Assembly (NCBI RefSeq): GCF_020829625.1
Contig: NZ_JAIVFX010000020.1
Location: 1-64,000, forward strand
Length of the DNA stretch: 64,000 nt
Direction: 5' to 3'
DNA from: Nostoc sp. XA010
GTDB lineage: Bacteria; Cyanobacteriota; Cyanobacteriia; Cyanobacteriales; Nostocaceae
Program-made: the position numbers and the translations under genes
Notes under the pieces: generated by a model
What the model saw: the letters and a program-made list of their open reading frames with translations, nothing else
Database searches by the model: none
What the model was told of the DNA's origin: nothing
In this document: positions 51,053-60,604 of the stretch, one piece after another
Position numbering within the stretch: position 1 is the first letter of the stretch
Layout: each line of letters opens with the position of its first letter

Positions 51053-52393
51053 ATGAGTACCATTAATCCTGCCCGAATTACCAAGGTTCTTCCAGACTCA
51101 ATAGCCGCAGAGATTGGCTTTGAGTCCGGGGATGCGATCGTTGCTATCAATGGTACACGTCCCCGCGATTTAATTGACTATCAGTTTTTGTGTGCTGATG
51201 AAGTTTTGGAACTAGAAGTTTTAGACGCTGCTGGTAAAACTCATAGCCTGGAAATAGAAAAAGATTACGATCAAGACTTAGGGCTAGAATTTGAAACTGC
51301 CCTATTTGATGGCTTAATTCAATGCAACAATCGCTGTCCGTTTTGCTTTATCGACCAACAGCCACCAGGTAAGCGCACCAGCTTGTATTTAAAAGATGAC
51401 GATTACCGTCTGAGCTTCTTGTACGGTTCTTATCTTACCCTAACTAATTTGCCACAAAGAGAATGGCAACGGATTGAGCAAATGCGCTTGTCTCCGTTGT
51501 ATGTTTCTGTTCATGCTACCGAGCCGGAAGTTAGAATTAGACTGCTGAAAAATCCGCGTGCAGGACAAATCTTACAACAACTCAATTGGTTTCAAGAAAG
51601 GCGGCTACAAATTCATGCTCAAGTAGTTGTTTGTCCTGGTATAAATGATGGCAAACATCTGGAACAAACTCTCAAAGATTTAGCGTCATTTCATACTGGT
51701 GAAGTGCCTGCGGTGGCATCGGTGGCAGTTGTGCCAGTTGGGTTGACACGGTTTCGGCCTCCAGAAGACGAACTCATACCTGTAACTAGGGAAAAAGCAA
51801 AAGAAGTAATTTCCCAAGTGCAAATGCTCTCGCGGCAATTTCGCCAAAAACTCGGTTCTAGCGTTGTTTGGTTAGCCGATGAGTGGTTTTTGATTGCAGG
51901 CGAGGAATTACCCAGCGAATCTGAATATGAAGAATATCCCCAAATTGATAACGGAGTTGGTTCGATTCAATTATTTATCAAGCAATTTGCCACCGTTGCA
52001 GCAGAATTACTACCGCCAAAAGTTTATCCTCAAAGAAAATTAACTTGGATAGTAGGCAACGCCGTAGAAAAAACATTTCAACCCCTTTTGGAACGCTTAA
52101 ATTCTGTTGAGGGTTTAGAAGTCAATATGCGTGCTTTATGTAGTGATTATTGGGGACAAACTATCAGTGTAACCGGATTACTAACTGGTCATGACTTGCT
52201 TTTAAATCTAAAAGGGCAAGATTTAGGTGATGGTATTTTGTTACCCAATGTCATGTTAAAAAATGGGGAACTAGTGTTTTTAGATGATATGAGTATTGAG
52301 GAATTAGCTGACAAACTAAATACAAAAATTCTTCCTGTAGGGGGAGTTGAAGATTTAATTAAAACATGCATTTTCAATGTGGCTCAAGTTTAG
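51053..52393 (+). CDS. TIGR03279-type PDZ/radical-SAM-like protein (DUF512)
   Basis: A 446-residue protein of a family conserved in cyanobacteria and some Firmicutes. Residues about 1-70 are a PDZ-like domain (IAAEIGFESGDAIVAINGTRPRD). The cluster motif CNNRCPFCFIDQ is C-x3-C-x2-C near residue 92, and a DUF512 region follows (PVGLTRFRPP, LPPKVYPQRKLTWIVG). Its reaction is unknown. I choose ATG 51053 (MSTINPARI): the 14 codons from ATG 51011 come from the CCCATGTCCAATACCC-type intergenic repeat. Confidence 0.88.
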   Translation: MSTINPARITKVLPDSIAAEIGFESGDAIVAINGTRPRDLIDYQFLCADEVLELEVLDAAGKTHSLEIEKDYDQDLGLEFETALFDGLIQCNNRCPFCFIDQQPPGKRTSLYLKDDDYRLSFLYGSYLTLTNLPQREWQRIEQMRLSPLYVSVHATEPEVRIRLLKNPRAGQILQQLNWFQERRLQIHAQVVVCPGINDGKHLEQTLKDLASFHTGEVPAVASVAVVPVGLTRFRPPEDELIPVTREKAKEVISQVQMLSRQFRQKLGSSVVWLADEWFLIAGEELPSESEYEEYPQIDNGVGSIQLFIKQFATVAAELLPPKVYPQRKLTWIVGNAVEKTFQPLLERLNSVEGLEVNMRALCSDYWGQTISVTGLLTGHDLLLNLKGQDLGDGILLPNVMLKNGELVFLDDMSIEELADKLNTKILPVGGVEDLIKTCIFNVAQV

Positions 52394-52490
52394 TTGTCAA
52401 AGATCAGTTGTTTTTCGGAGGTAATTTATGGTTATCCTAGATGATAAATAAGAAGTAATGCCTTATAACTAATTCGCTTAGGAGTCAGTA

Positions 52491-55301
52491 GTGAAGAATC
52501 AGGAAAAATATCATAAAAAGGCAAACTCACAAATACAAAAAACCGGATTCTTCATTTTAAGTTTTAATTTTTTAATTTTAAATAGTTTTAGTACTTTGCC
52601 AGTAATGGCGGCGACTGAAGAACCTGTATTGAGCGTAGTGCATAGCCAAGAAAATGCAAATCAATGGAGAGGCATAACTGACCGCTTACAGACAATAGGG
52701 GTGAAATATTGTGTAATTCCCCTAGCTGATGTAAGGAGTGGAGCAGATTGGGGCGATCGCCGGATATTATTTTTGCCAAATGTTGAGACATTAACGCCAA
52801 CCCAAGCGATCGCTCTCGAAGAATGGATGAGTAAGGGAGGGCGTTTGATTGCCAGTGGACCTGTAGGTAGTTTGTCAGCGCCGGGAGTGCGCCAATTATT
52901 GCGATCGCTTTTGGGAGGTTATTGGGGATTCAGCCTCAGTGAGACAGAACAGATCAAACCCACAAAAACCAAGATCCCAGAATGGGCAAATCAAACTGAA
53001 CTGTTTGGCAAAGTGCGCGGCGGCGTTGTGATTCCTAATGATATGGGCAGTGAATCTCGTGCTGTTTGGAATTCCAAAGATAATCCAGCCGCAGTAGTGA
53101 CCACTGAGCGTTCCACCTTTATGGGCTGGCGCTGGGGAACAGACACAGCAACAGCCGCCGCGTTAGATAATGCCTGGTTAAAAGCTGCTCTCAATCACTA
53201 TTTGACAGCGCCACCGCCATCAAATCGCATGAAAAAAGTAGCAGGAGGTTCCCCAAACTGCTCGACAACGGTGGCGGCTGCGCCGAGGGGACAGGGGGGG
53301 CAGGAGGCAGGGGGCAGGGGGCAGGGAGCAGGGGAGCAGAGGAGTAGTTCATCCCTCTCATTCCCTCCTTCTAAAACTGCCACTGCTCCCATACCTAAAC
53401 CGCTTCCTACAGTCAAACCCCCAAGTTCTCAAGAGGCTATTGACCAATTAGAACAAGCGGTGCGTCTGGATGTTGCACCCAACTCTAATGAGCCGATTGA
53501 CAACAACCAAGCGATCGCTCTCCAGCAAGAGCTAGAAAATCTGATAGGTCGGGTGGAAAGCGCTAATTTAGCAGTCTCAGCCGATGCGGCTAATGTTGGT
53601 GAAGCTACATCTGAAGCTAAACAGTCCTCTAGGCATTTGGACACCTACAGATCCCAATCTCTCAAGGAGCAACCTACGCAATTAGCCTCAACTAAACTGG
53701 GGGCGCTAGGCATGAGTAAAGAGCAAGCCTTGGCACAGGTAAAGGTAATTGCCAAAAACTTCCCCCTATTGATTGCCCAAAAAAACTATGCTCTAGCTCG
53801 TCAGCAGTGGCTGAAAGCTAAAACGACTTTGTGGCAGCAGTTTCCTGTTGATCAAAGACTAGCTCAACCAGAAATTCGGGCAGTTTGGTTAGATCGGGGG
53901 ACAATTGTTCGTGCTGGTAGCAAGGCAGGACTAGCCCAGATTTTTGATCGCCTAGCTCAAGCTGGAATTAATACCGTCTTTTTTGAAACTGTTAATGCTG
54001 GCTACACCATTTATCCAAGCCAAGTTGCAAAAGAGCAAAACCCACTAATTCGTGGGTGGGACCCACTGGCAGATGCAGTGAAATTAGCCCATGAGCGAGA
54101 CATGGAATTACACGCTTGGGTTTGGACTTTTGCTGCTGGTAACCAACGTCACAATCAAATTCTCGACCTTAATCCTGATTATCCAGGGCCAGTGCTGGCG
54201 GCTCATCCCGATTGGGCGAACTACGATAATCTTGGCAACATGATTCCCGTTGGTCAAACTAAGCCATTCTTCGATCCAGCTAACCCTGAAGTGCGTAAGT
54301 ATTTACTAAAGCTCTATGAGGAAATTGCCACTCGCTATAACGTAGATGGTTTACAGCTAGACTACATTCGCTATCCTTTCCAAGACCCATCAGCAGGCCG
54401 AACCTACGGCTATGGCAAAGCTGCAAGAGCGCAATTTCAGCAACTTACTGGTGTAGATCCAGTAAATATTTCCCCTAGTCAACCAGACTTATGGCAAAAG
54501 TGGACGACATTTCGCACTCAGCAAGTTGATAGCTTTGTTGCCCAATTATCACAGCAGTTGAGACAAAAGCGACCGAATTTGATTTTATCAGTTGCAGTAT
54601 TTCCTTTGCCAGAACTAGAGCGGATTCAGAAAATTCAACAAAACTGGGAAACTTGGGCAAGGCAGGGGGATGTAGACTTAATTGTTCCCATGACTTATGC
54701 TCTGGATACTTCTCGCTTCCAACGACTGGCTCAACCCTGGATTGCCTCTAAACAGTTGGGATCTACCTTGTTAGTACCGGGAATTCGCTTACTTTCTTTG
54801 CCAACAATCGGAACATTCGATCAACTCCAGTTGGTAAGGGACTTGCCAGTTAGTGGTTATGCCCTCTTTGCCGCAGAGAATTTTAACAACGATCTACAAA
54901 AACTCTTTAGTAGCACCCAAGGTAGAATTCAATCTACAACAAGTGAACCCGTTCCTTACCGTCAGCCTTTTCAAACTGCCGCCATCCGTTACACCGCGCT
55001 ACAACGGGAATGGAAATTTGTTTTCCAAAATGACCAACTACAAAGACCGACTCAGACAATATCAGATTTTAACAACCAGGCAGAAGTTTTACGCAGTGCT
55101 TTAAATCAGCTTGCTGCTTCCCCGAATCCTAGCAAGTTACTAGTGGCGAGAGCCTCTCTTACTCGGTTCCAGTCTCAATTTCGGGTATTGATGAGCCAAG
55201 AGCTTAAGTCAAATTCCTATCAAGTCAAAGTTTGGGAAAATCGGCTTGTAACTATAGAAAGGCTATTACGTTACGGCGAACGGCGGTTGCGTCTTTATTG
55301 A
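52491..55301 (+). CDS. GH10-like (GHL10) secreted glycoside hydrolase
   Basis: A 936-residue protein. An N-terminal hydrophobic segment (about 16-40) is a signal peptide or anchor, followed by a Rossmann-like part (45-210), a low-complexity linker and coil. The TIM-barrel domain is at about 462-800: EIRAVWLDRGTI, NTVFFETVNAGYTIYPS, LHAWVWTFAAG, VDGLQLDYIRYPF. Family members are thought to act on cell-wall or extracellular glycans. The start is GTG 52491 after AGGAGTC. Residues 266-285 are encoded by an inserted G-rich intergenic repeat. The TGA stop falls at the boundary of the tnpB element, so the original C-terminus may be shortened. Confidence 0.85.
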   Translation: MKNQEKYHKKANSQIQKTGFFILSFNFLILNSFSTLPVMAATEEPVLSVVHSQENANQWRGITDRLQTIGVKYCVIPLADVRSGADWGDRRILFLPNVETLTPTQAIALEEWMSKGGRLIASGPVGSLSAPGVRQLLRSLLGGYWGFSLSETEQIKPTKTKIPEWANQTELFGKVRGGVVIPNDMGSESRAVWNSKDNPAAVVTTERSTFMGWRWGTDTATAAALDNAWLKAALNHYLTAPPPSNRMKKVAGGSPNCSTTVAAAPRGQGGQEAGGRGQGAGEQRSSSSLSFPPSKTATAPIPKPLPTVKPPSSQEAIDQLEQAVRLDVAPNSNEPIDNNQAIALQQELENLIGRVESANLAVSADAANVGEATSEAKQSSRHLDTYRSQSLKEQPTQLASTKLGALGMSKEQALAQVKVIAKNFPLLIAQKNYALARQQWLKAKTTLWQQFPVDQRLAQPEIRAVWLDRGTIVRAGSKAGLAQIFDRLAQAGINTVFFETVNAGYTIYPSQVAKEQNPLIRGWDPLADAVKLAHERDMELHAWVWTFAAGNQRHNQILDLNPDYPGPVLAAHPDWANYDNLGNMIPVGQTKPFFDPANPEVRKYLLKLYEEIATRYNVDGLQLDYIRYPFQDPSAGRTYGYGKAARAQFQQLTGVDPVNISPSQPDLWQKWTTFRTQQVDSFVAQLSQQLRQKRPNLILSVAVFPLPELERIQKIQQNWETWARQGDVDLIVPMTYALDTSRFQRLAQPWIASKQLGSTLLVPGIRLLSLPTIGTFDQLQLVRDLPVSGYALFAAENFNNDLQKLFSSTQGRIQSTTSEPVPYRQPFQTAAIRYTALQREWKFVFQNDQLQRPTQTISDFNNQAEVLRSALNQLAASPNPSKLLVARASLTRFQSQFRVLMSQELKSNSYQVKVWENRLVTIERLLRYGERRLRLY
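53287..53345 (+). repeat. G-rich intergenic-type repeat inside a coding region
   Basis: Words GGGGCAGGAGGCAGGGGGCAG and GGGAGCAGGGGAGCAG match the dispersed G-rich repeat found between genes at 485-510, 56795-56815 and 61033-61065. Here it is read in frame as a Gly/Gln/Ala-rich linker (RGQGGQEAGGRGQGAGEQRS) in the glycosidase. Confidence 0.85.
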
Positions 55302-55405
55302 CATCCTCCCACCGCTAATCAAGAGTACCTGATATAGCGGGGGATTCCAAAGATTACTCTTCGGTTTTCCTCTTTCTACGAGTTGATTTGCTTGAAGGAG
55401 TTTCC
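55302..55405 (-). ncRNA. Candidate omega RNA (reRNA) 3' portion at the tnpB right end
   Basis: TnpB nucleases use a guide RNA transcribed from the element's right end, and its scaffold ends at the element boundary. Here the complement of 55302-55405 follows the tnpB stop. Its hairpin pairs CCGCTAATCA with TGAT-A-TAGCGG (10 bp with one bulged A) and finishes with GGTGGGAGGATGTC. The guide would then be the first bases beyond the element, i.e. the 3' end of the glycosidase gene. This is inferred from family architecture. Confidence 0.5.
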
Positions 55406-56562
55406 TCACCTCTTGTATTGATCAGTCTCTCCAGAGGCGTTAATTCCGACATGACCTGTCGTACTCAATGCAAGTTCAAGTATGTTCCGCGCTGCGTTCC
55501 AATCTCTGTCTTGAGTATGCCCACAATGAGGACAAATATGGGTTCTAGTGCTAAGAGTCTTTTTGACAACCTCGCCACAATTAGAGCAATTTTGCGAAGT
55601 GTAGTGGGGTGCAACCGCAACAGTTACTACACCAAAAACTTTACCAAAATACTCAACCCATTCACGGAACAGCCACCACGACGCATCACTGATAGATTTA
55701 GCCAAGCAATGATTTTTGACCATATTCGCAAGGAGCAAATCTTCATACGCCACAAGGTCGTTAGACCTCACCACGCACCTTGCTGTCTTCACGGCAAAGT
55801 CTTTACGCTGGCGACTTACTTTGAGATGCTTACGCGCAAGTTTATTTCTAAACTTGATTCTGTTTTGAGAACCCTTTTTAGTCTTAGACATCCGGCGTTG
55901 CAATCGTCTCAAAGACTTCTCACTTTTACGAAGATGTCTAGGATTTGCAACTGTTTCCCCATTACTATCGGTGTAGAAATGGTTCAAGCCTACATCAATA
56001 CCAATAGTTTTACCCGTTGGTTCTCGCCTTTCTACTCGCTCTTGGTCAATGCAAAACTGGCAATAATAGCCATCCGCACGACGCACAACCCGCACTCTTT
56101 TGAACTGTTTAAGTTGATAGAAATGCAGGTCACGAGTTCCCCAGAGTTTGAAGGTTCCTGCTTTAAATCCATCAGAGAAAGTGATATACCTGCGGTCATC
56201 AGAAAGTCGCCATCCACAGGTTTTGTATTCTACAGAACCATGTGTTTGCTCTTTCTTAAACCTTGGGAATCCCTTTTCCCTGGTTTATTTTTCTTGCAAT
56301 TATCAAAGAATCGAGCAATTGCAGACCACGCTCTTTCAGCACTAGCTTGTCTTGCCATCGAATTAAGCTTGGATACCCAAGGGAACTCGATGTTAGCAGC
56401 AAGTACAGCGCAGAATTTACTCAGGTCATATCGCCCAATTCCCTTGTTATCCATCCAGTACCGAAGGCAAGCATTTCGAACAAAACGCGCAGTTCTAATC
56501 GCTTCATCAAGCGCTTGATACTGCCCGTCAAGTCCATCAAGTTTTGCCTCGAATACCAGCAT
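55406..56562 (-). pseudogene. tnpB: RNA-guided nuclease TnpB, one frameshift
   Basis: About 385 codons. From ATG 56562 (MLVFEAKLDG) the frame runs to NKPGKRDSQ, then breaks; the continuation is open in the next frame down to 55406 (FKKEQTHGSVEYKTCGWRL, and so on). A single missing A in the A run at 56274-56277 (complement AAAA, expected AAAAA) restores KPGKKGFPRFKK. The RuvC residues are intact: D in GIDVGLNHF, E in VAYEDLLL, D in QDRDWNAARN; the zinc site CSNC...CPHC is complete. It may be a recent pseudogene, a sequencing error in a homopolymer, or a slippage site. Confidence 0.85.
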
Positions 56563-56589
56563 ATTTACGTCATAAAAACTAACGTAAAT
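56563..56589. repeat. Left-end hairpin of the tnpB element
   Basis: ATTTACGT (56563-56570... starting one base after the tnpB ATG complement) and ACGTAAAT (56582-56589) form a perfect 8-bp stem with an 11-base loop. Subterminal hairpins of this kind are the TnpA recognition sites of IS200/IS605 elements. Confidence 0.6.
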
Positions 56590-56600
56590 CATAACATGGA

Positions 56601-57107
56601 CTTGCGAAAAACTCAACTGTCCCCTCTCCCTTGCTGACTTGCAGCCAGTCATGGTCGGGGAACGTCCCGTTTTTCGCCCTCGATTCATGAGGCAGCGCGT
56701 TGGGCGGCTCCGCCGACTTGAAGCGACTGCCGTCTCGCTGCCAAATCAGAGATTATGGCGGGAGCCATCTCTCCGAATAAGGTAAAGAGGTAAGAGGAGC
56801 AGGGAGCAGGGGAGAAGAGTTTTCCCCTCTGCCCCATGCCCAATACCAATACTCAATCTCCAACTAGCTAGATATTAGCTAACTTGTAATTTTTAACACA
56901 CTTTTTGTAGTATTTATAACCTAAATATTATTACTTGTTTGGTGCCAAAATATTGGAAAATACTTAATTAAGAAGCTTTAAATAACTATTTTTTTATAAT
57001 AGCTATCGTACAAATATAGGCAAGCGTTATCTCAGCTTCTAAGGCTAGAAAGCTTAGAGTCAATAATTGACCCTTCGCTGTGGATACTTGTGCCTTAAAT
57101 AGCAGGA
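56601..57107. other. Intergenic region after the tnpB element
   Basis: It contains GC-rich palindromic debris (GGGCGGCTCCGCCGACTTGA near 56701-56720), a GAGGAGCAGGGAGCAGGGGA repeat (56795-56814), a CCCCATGCCCAATACC block and then AT-rich DNA. A short minus-strand reading at 56986-57168 has no coding character. Confidence 0.5.
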
Positions 57108-57719
57108 TTAGATGCGATTGCACTGATGGAAACACGGGGCAAGAATATCTTAGCTTATTCAGCTTCACAGATAGCAGAGCGCTGTACCAACGATGATATG
57201 GTAATGATTGTAGCTTCAGAAACTAGCTTGAAAACAGCCAATATTTTTGAAGTTACGCATACCTTAACCATAACATGAGATGTGTTATATATTTTAAATA
57301 CACTCTAAGTGGCATTACTGTTACTTTAGCAGTTGGATCTACTGCCAGTTGTAGATAACCAAGGTCATTTTGTCATTTTCATCATGGCTAAAAGTCTCTG
57401 CCAAGAACTAGCAGAAAAAATAGAGAAAACTAGAGTTAATAGTAGTATTGGTTCCTTTGAGGTAGAAAATCAAATTCTAGTTGAGAGCCAACTACTCAAG
57501 TACAAATAGTTACTAGTAAGCGTTATAGTACCTAAACATACGACAGGCGAACCTGCTGGCCTCATTGGAGTTTCTGTGGATATTACCTCCTGTGTACAGG
57601 CAGAAGTATTATTTCGTGAGAGCGAAAGACAATTTCGCCCCATCTTCAACAGTTCCTTCCAATTTATTGGGTTGCTGATAACAAAGGATATGGTTTTTTG
57701 CATAATAAATAAAATATAA
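57108..57719 (+). pseudogene. Decayed CBS/PAS sensor protein
   Basis: One reading frame keeps recognisable domains despite several stops (57276, 57315-57329, 57507). It has GLDAIALMETRGKNILAYSA early. Next is a CBS-like LDLLPVVDNQGHFVIFI followed by SLCQELAEKIEKTR. After the TAG at 57507 a PAS/PAC segment reads TGEPAGLIGVSVDIT and FRESERQFRPIFNSSFQFIG. These match the CBS-PAS front part of cyanobacterial hybrid histidine kinases or cyclases. No kinase core remains. All pieces are in the same frame, so decay was by point mutation and C-terminal deletion. Confidence 0.65.
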
Positions 57720-57732
57720 ATTGAGGTATTTT

Positions 57733-58947
57733 ATGCCCAAGATTTTAATAATAGAAGATGAAGAAGCAGTTCGTGAAAATATTTTGGATTTGTTAGAAGC
57801 TGAAAATTTTGAAACTATTGCTGCTGCTAATGGCAGAATCGGATTACATTTGGCTATCTCCGAAGTTCCCGATTTAATTCTATGTGATATGATGATGCCA
57901 CAACTTGACGGTTATGGTGTACTAACAGCATTACGTCAAGATCCATCAACAGTAACAATTCCCTTCATTTTTCTCACTGCAAAATCTGCCAAATCTGACT
58001 TCCGCCAAGGTATGAATCTGGGCGCTGATGACTATATAACTAAGCCTTTCACTCGGGCTGAGTTATTAAGTGCCATCATGAACAGATTGGAAAAGCACGC
58101 TACTTTAAAAAGGTATTTATCTCCTAAAGGTTTAATTAACAACTCGTCTCCAAAGATGCAGTTATTAGAAATCAGTTTACACCGCGCTATCAAACAACAT
58201 AATTTTGAAGAATTTGAAATTTATTATCAACCAATAGTCGATATTGCTTCTGGAAAAATAGTAGCGGCTGAAAGTTTATTGCGCTGGCAAAGTCTGGAAT
58301 TGGGGCTGATTTACCCTACAGAATTTATTCCGTTAGCAGAGTCTACAGGTTTAATTGTTCCACTTGGAAAATGGGTACTAAAAAATGTTTGTCAACAAAT
58401 AAAAGTATGGCGTGATTTTGGAATTTATCCTCTAATTATTGCTGTCAATTTGTCAGTAATTGAATTTAATCAGCCAGGTTTTATTGAGAAAGTAGTCAAT
58501 TTTATAGATATTAATGGTTTGGAACCACATTATTTAGAGCTAGAACTTACTGAAAGTATGATTATGCAAGATGTAAATAGTGCGATCGCTACTATGAGCA
58601 AATTGCAATCATTGGGTGTAAAAATTGCGATCGATGATTTTGGTACAGGCTACTCTTCTTTAATTTATCTAAAAAACTTACCAATTAATACATTAAAAAT
58701 AGACCGTTATTTTATCCATAATGTTGCAACTGATCTACAGAAATCAGCCATTACTAAGGCATTAATTCAAATGGCTCACAACCTCAATTTAGATGTAGTT
58801 GCTGAAGGTGTAGAAACAGAAGCAGAACTGGAGTTTTTACGCCAACAAAACTGTAATTTTATGCAAGGCTTTCTATTTAGTCGTCCATTGCCAGCAGCAG
58901 AATTTGAAAAAATTTTATTGACTAATAAATGCTTATATATAGATTAA
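57733..58947 (+). CDS. Response regulator with REC and EAL domains
   Basis: A 404-residue protein. Residues 1-120 are a receiver domain (ILIIEDEEAVRENI, phospho-Asp in DLILCDMMMPQLDGYG, Lys in DYITKPF). Residues about 145-400 are an EAL phosphodiesterase domain for cyclic di-GMP. The signature reads ESLLRW instead of EALLR, but NLS, ELTES, DDFGTGYSS, KIDRYFI and AEGVETE metal and catalytic motifs are kept, so activity is likely. ATG 57733 follows TTGAGG at good spacing. It lies 13 bases after the decayed CBS/PAS sensor, which may have been its input. Confidence 0.92.
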   Translation: MPKILIIEDEEAVRENILDLLEAENFETIAAANGRIGLHLAISEVPDLILCDMMMPQLDGYGVLTALRQDPSTVTIPFIFLTAKSAKSDFRQGMNLGADDYITKPFTRAELLSAIMNRLEKHATLKRYLSPKGLINNSSPKMQLLEISLHRAIKQHNFEEFEIYYQPIVDIASGKIVAAESLLRWQSLELGLIYPTEFIPLAESTGLIVPLGKWVLKNVCQQIKVWRDFGIYPLIIAVNLSVIEFNQPGFIEKVVNFIDINGLEPHYLELELTESMIMQDVNSAIATMSKLQSLGVKIAIDDFGTGYSSLIYLKNLPINTLKIDRYFIHNVATDLQKSAITKALIQMAHNLNLDVVAEGVETEAELEFLRQQNCNFMQGFLFSRPLPAAEFEKILLTNKCLYID

Positions 58948-59086
58948 TGTTGGGAATTAGGAATGGGGGAGTAAATGATTTTCTTATTACCCAGGACCGG
59001 AATTTAGAAAAATCGGACTTTAGACTGGCGACAATTATTAAGTCTCAAGTCTAAAGTAAGAAAATTGTGTCATAGTCTCTACCATC

Positions 59087-60430
59087 ATGAAAGTCTTTGC
59101 GCGTTTGTTGCTGCCAGTTTTTTTACTGACCTTAGTAGCAGCCTGTAACCAGACTCGCGCTTCCTCAGATAATCCCACAGCAGAAACACCTGTACCTTCT
59201 GCTCATCTGACACAGAATTCTACACAGCCAAAAAATATTGTCCGAATTGAAGCACTTTCACCTAAGCCTATCCGCATCAATCTGAAGAATTTACCAGCAC
59301 CCTTCGCAACAGAAAGTGCCTCTAAGCGACCTGAAGTTGTGCCTATTCCGGAAAATCCAGTGCTGCGTGTACCACCAGGCTTTACAGTTAACGTCTTTGC
59401 AGAAGGTTTAGATGCTCCGCGCTGGCTAGCTTTAACCCCCAGTGGTGATGTCTTGGTGACTGAAACCGGGCAAAACCGCATTCGTCTGTTACGTGACAGC
59501 AACGGTGACGGCGTAGCCGACGTTCGAGAAACCTTTGCTAGTAGGGACAACGGACTTAATAGACCCTTTGGTATGGCTTTTGCTGGTAATTCCTTTTTTC
59601 TGGGGAACACAGATGCTGTGGTTCGTTTTCCCTATAAGAAAGGTCAAAATAAAATTACAGACAAGGGAGAAAAGATCGCCGACTTGCCTGCTCAAGGTTA
59701 TAACAACCATTGGACGCGCAATGTTGTTGTCTCGCCCGATGGCAATAAATTATATGTTTCTGTTGGTTCAGGAACCAATGTTGATGAAGAACCCCTACCA
59801 CGGGCTTCAGTGCAAGTGATGAATTTGGATGGTTCCCAGCAGCAAACTTTTGCTTCTGGCTTGCGTAATCCTGTTGGTTTAGACTTTCATCCTGTAACTA
59901 AGGAACTTTACGCCACTGTCAACGAACGCGATGGAATCGGTGATGACTTGGTTCCAGATTATCTGACACGCGTTAAACAGGGAGCATTTTACGGCTGGCC
60001 TTATACTTATCTGACACCAAACAACCTCGATCCGCGCCAAAAGACGGATGACAAAAGTAAACGCCCCGACTTAGCAGCCCGTACCCAAACGCCAGATGTG
60101 CTGTTCCAGGCGCACTCAGCAGCATTGGGTTTGCAATTTTATGATGGTAAAAGGTTTCCAGAAAAATACCGGAATGGTGCTTTTGCTGCTTTTCGTGGTT
60201 CTTGGAACCGCGATCGCGGTACTGGTTATAAAATTGTGTTTGTTCCCTTCAATGCTAAAGGGCGATCGCTTGGCTACTACGAAGACTTTCTCACAGGATT
60301 TTTGCTAAATTCTTCTGTACCAACCACTTGGGGAAGACCTGTAGGTTTACTCGTGTTACCAGATGGCAGTTTACTACTAACAGAAGAAGCTAATAATCGG
60401 ATTTATCGGATTCAGTACAAGGGGGGTTAA
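59087..60430 (+). CDS. PQQ-dependent sugar dehydrogenase-like lipoprotein
   Basis: A 447-residue secreted beta-propeller. The signal peptide ends in a lipobox (LVAAC, Cys20), so the protein is probably lipid-anchored in the envelope. The propeller has PPGFTVNVFAEGLDAPRWLA, VLVTETGQNRIRLLRD, FGMAFAGNSFFLGNTD, NHWTRNVVVSPDGNKLYVSV and FRGSWNRDRGTGYKIVFVPF, matching the soluble glucose/sorbosone dehydrogenase family. The cofactor PQQ is probably not made by this organism, so activity may depend on external PQQ or differ. Monocistronic by spacing. Confidence 0.88.
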   Translation: MKVFARLLLPVFLLTLVAACNQTRASSDNPTAETPVPSAHLTQNSTQPKNIVRIEALSPKPIRINLKNLPAPFATESASKRPEVVPIPENPVLRVPPGFTVNVFAEGLDAPRWLALTPSGDVLVTETGQNRIRLLRDSNGDGVADVRETFASRDNGLNRPFGMAFAGNSFFLGNTDAVVRFPYKKGQNKITDKGEKIADLPAQGYNNHWTRNVVVSPDGNKLYVSVGSGTNVDEEPLPRASVQVMNLDGSQQQTFASGLRNPVGLDFHPVTKELYATVNERDGIGDDLVPDYLTRVKQGAFYGWPYTYLTPNNLDPRQKTDDKSKRPDLAARTQTPDVLFQAHSAALGLQFYDGKRFPEKYRNGAFAAFRGSWNRDRGTGYKIVFVPFNAKGRSLGYYEDFLTGFLLNSSVPTTWGRPVGLLVLPDGSLLLTEEANNRIYRIQYKGG

Positions 60431-60604
60431 GGAATTCACGCATTCAAATATTTAAAAATTCACGGATAGGATCTGTTGCCTAGAGTAAAGTTAGAGCAGT
60501 TGTCATCAATAGAAATGTTGTGCCTGCATCTCCCTATCCAGGTTTATCCCGTTTAGGGTAAATTACTTAAAAATACTAATACTCATCTGGTTGAGAAATT
60601 AATT

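Larger units (their letters stand above)
55299..56600 (-). mobile_element. IS200/IS605-type element carrying only tnpB (IS1341-like)
   Basis: The element contains a tnpB gene and no tnpA. Its right end, downstream of tnpB, has the TTGACATCCTCC terminus and a stem-loop (55312-55340) typical of cyanobacterial IS605-family ends, next to GGGGATTCC. The left end has an 8-bp inverted repeat ATTTACGT/ACGTAAAT (56563-56589) just before the tnpB start. The exact left boundary is not determined; 56600 is approximate. Without tnpA it depends on a transposase in trans. Confidence 0.8.

Noticed and set aside
55388..56518. A 376-codon open frame on the plus strand
   Set aside because: It is exactly antisense to tnpB, whose RuvC and zinc-finger motifs are unmistakable on the minus strand. 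The plus-strand translation has no family character.
57470..57703. A 77-codon minus-strand frame
   Set aside because: It is antisense to the recognisable PAS/PAC remnant on the plus strand.
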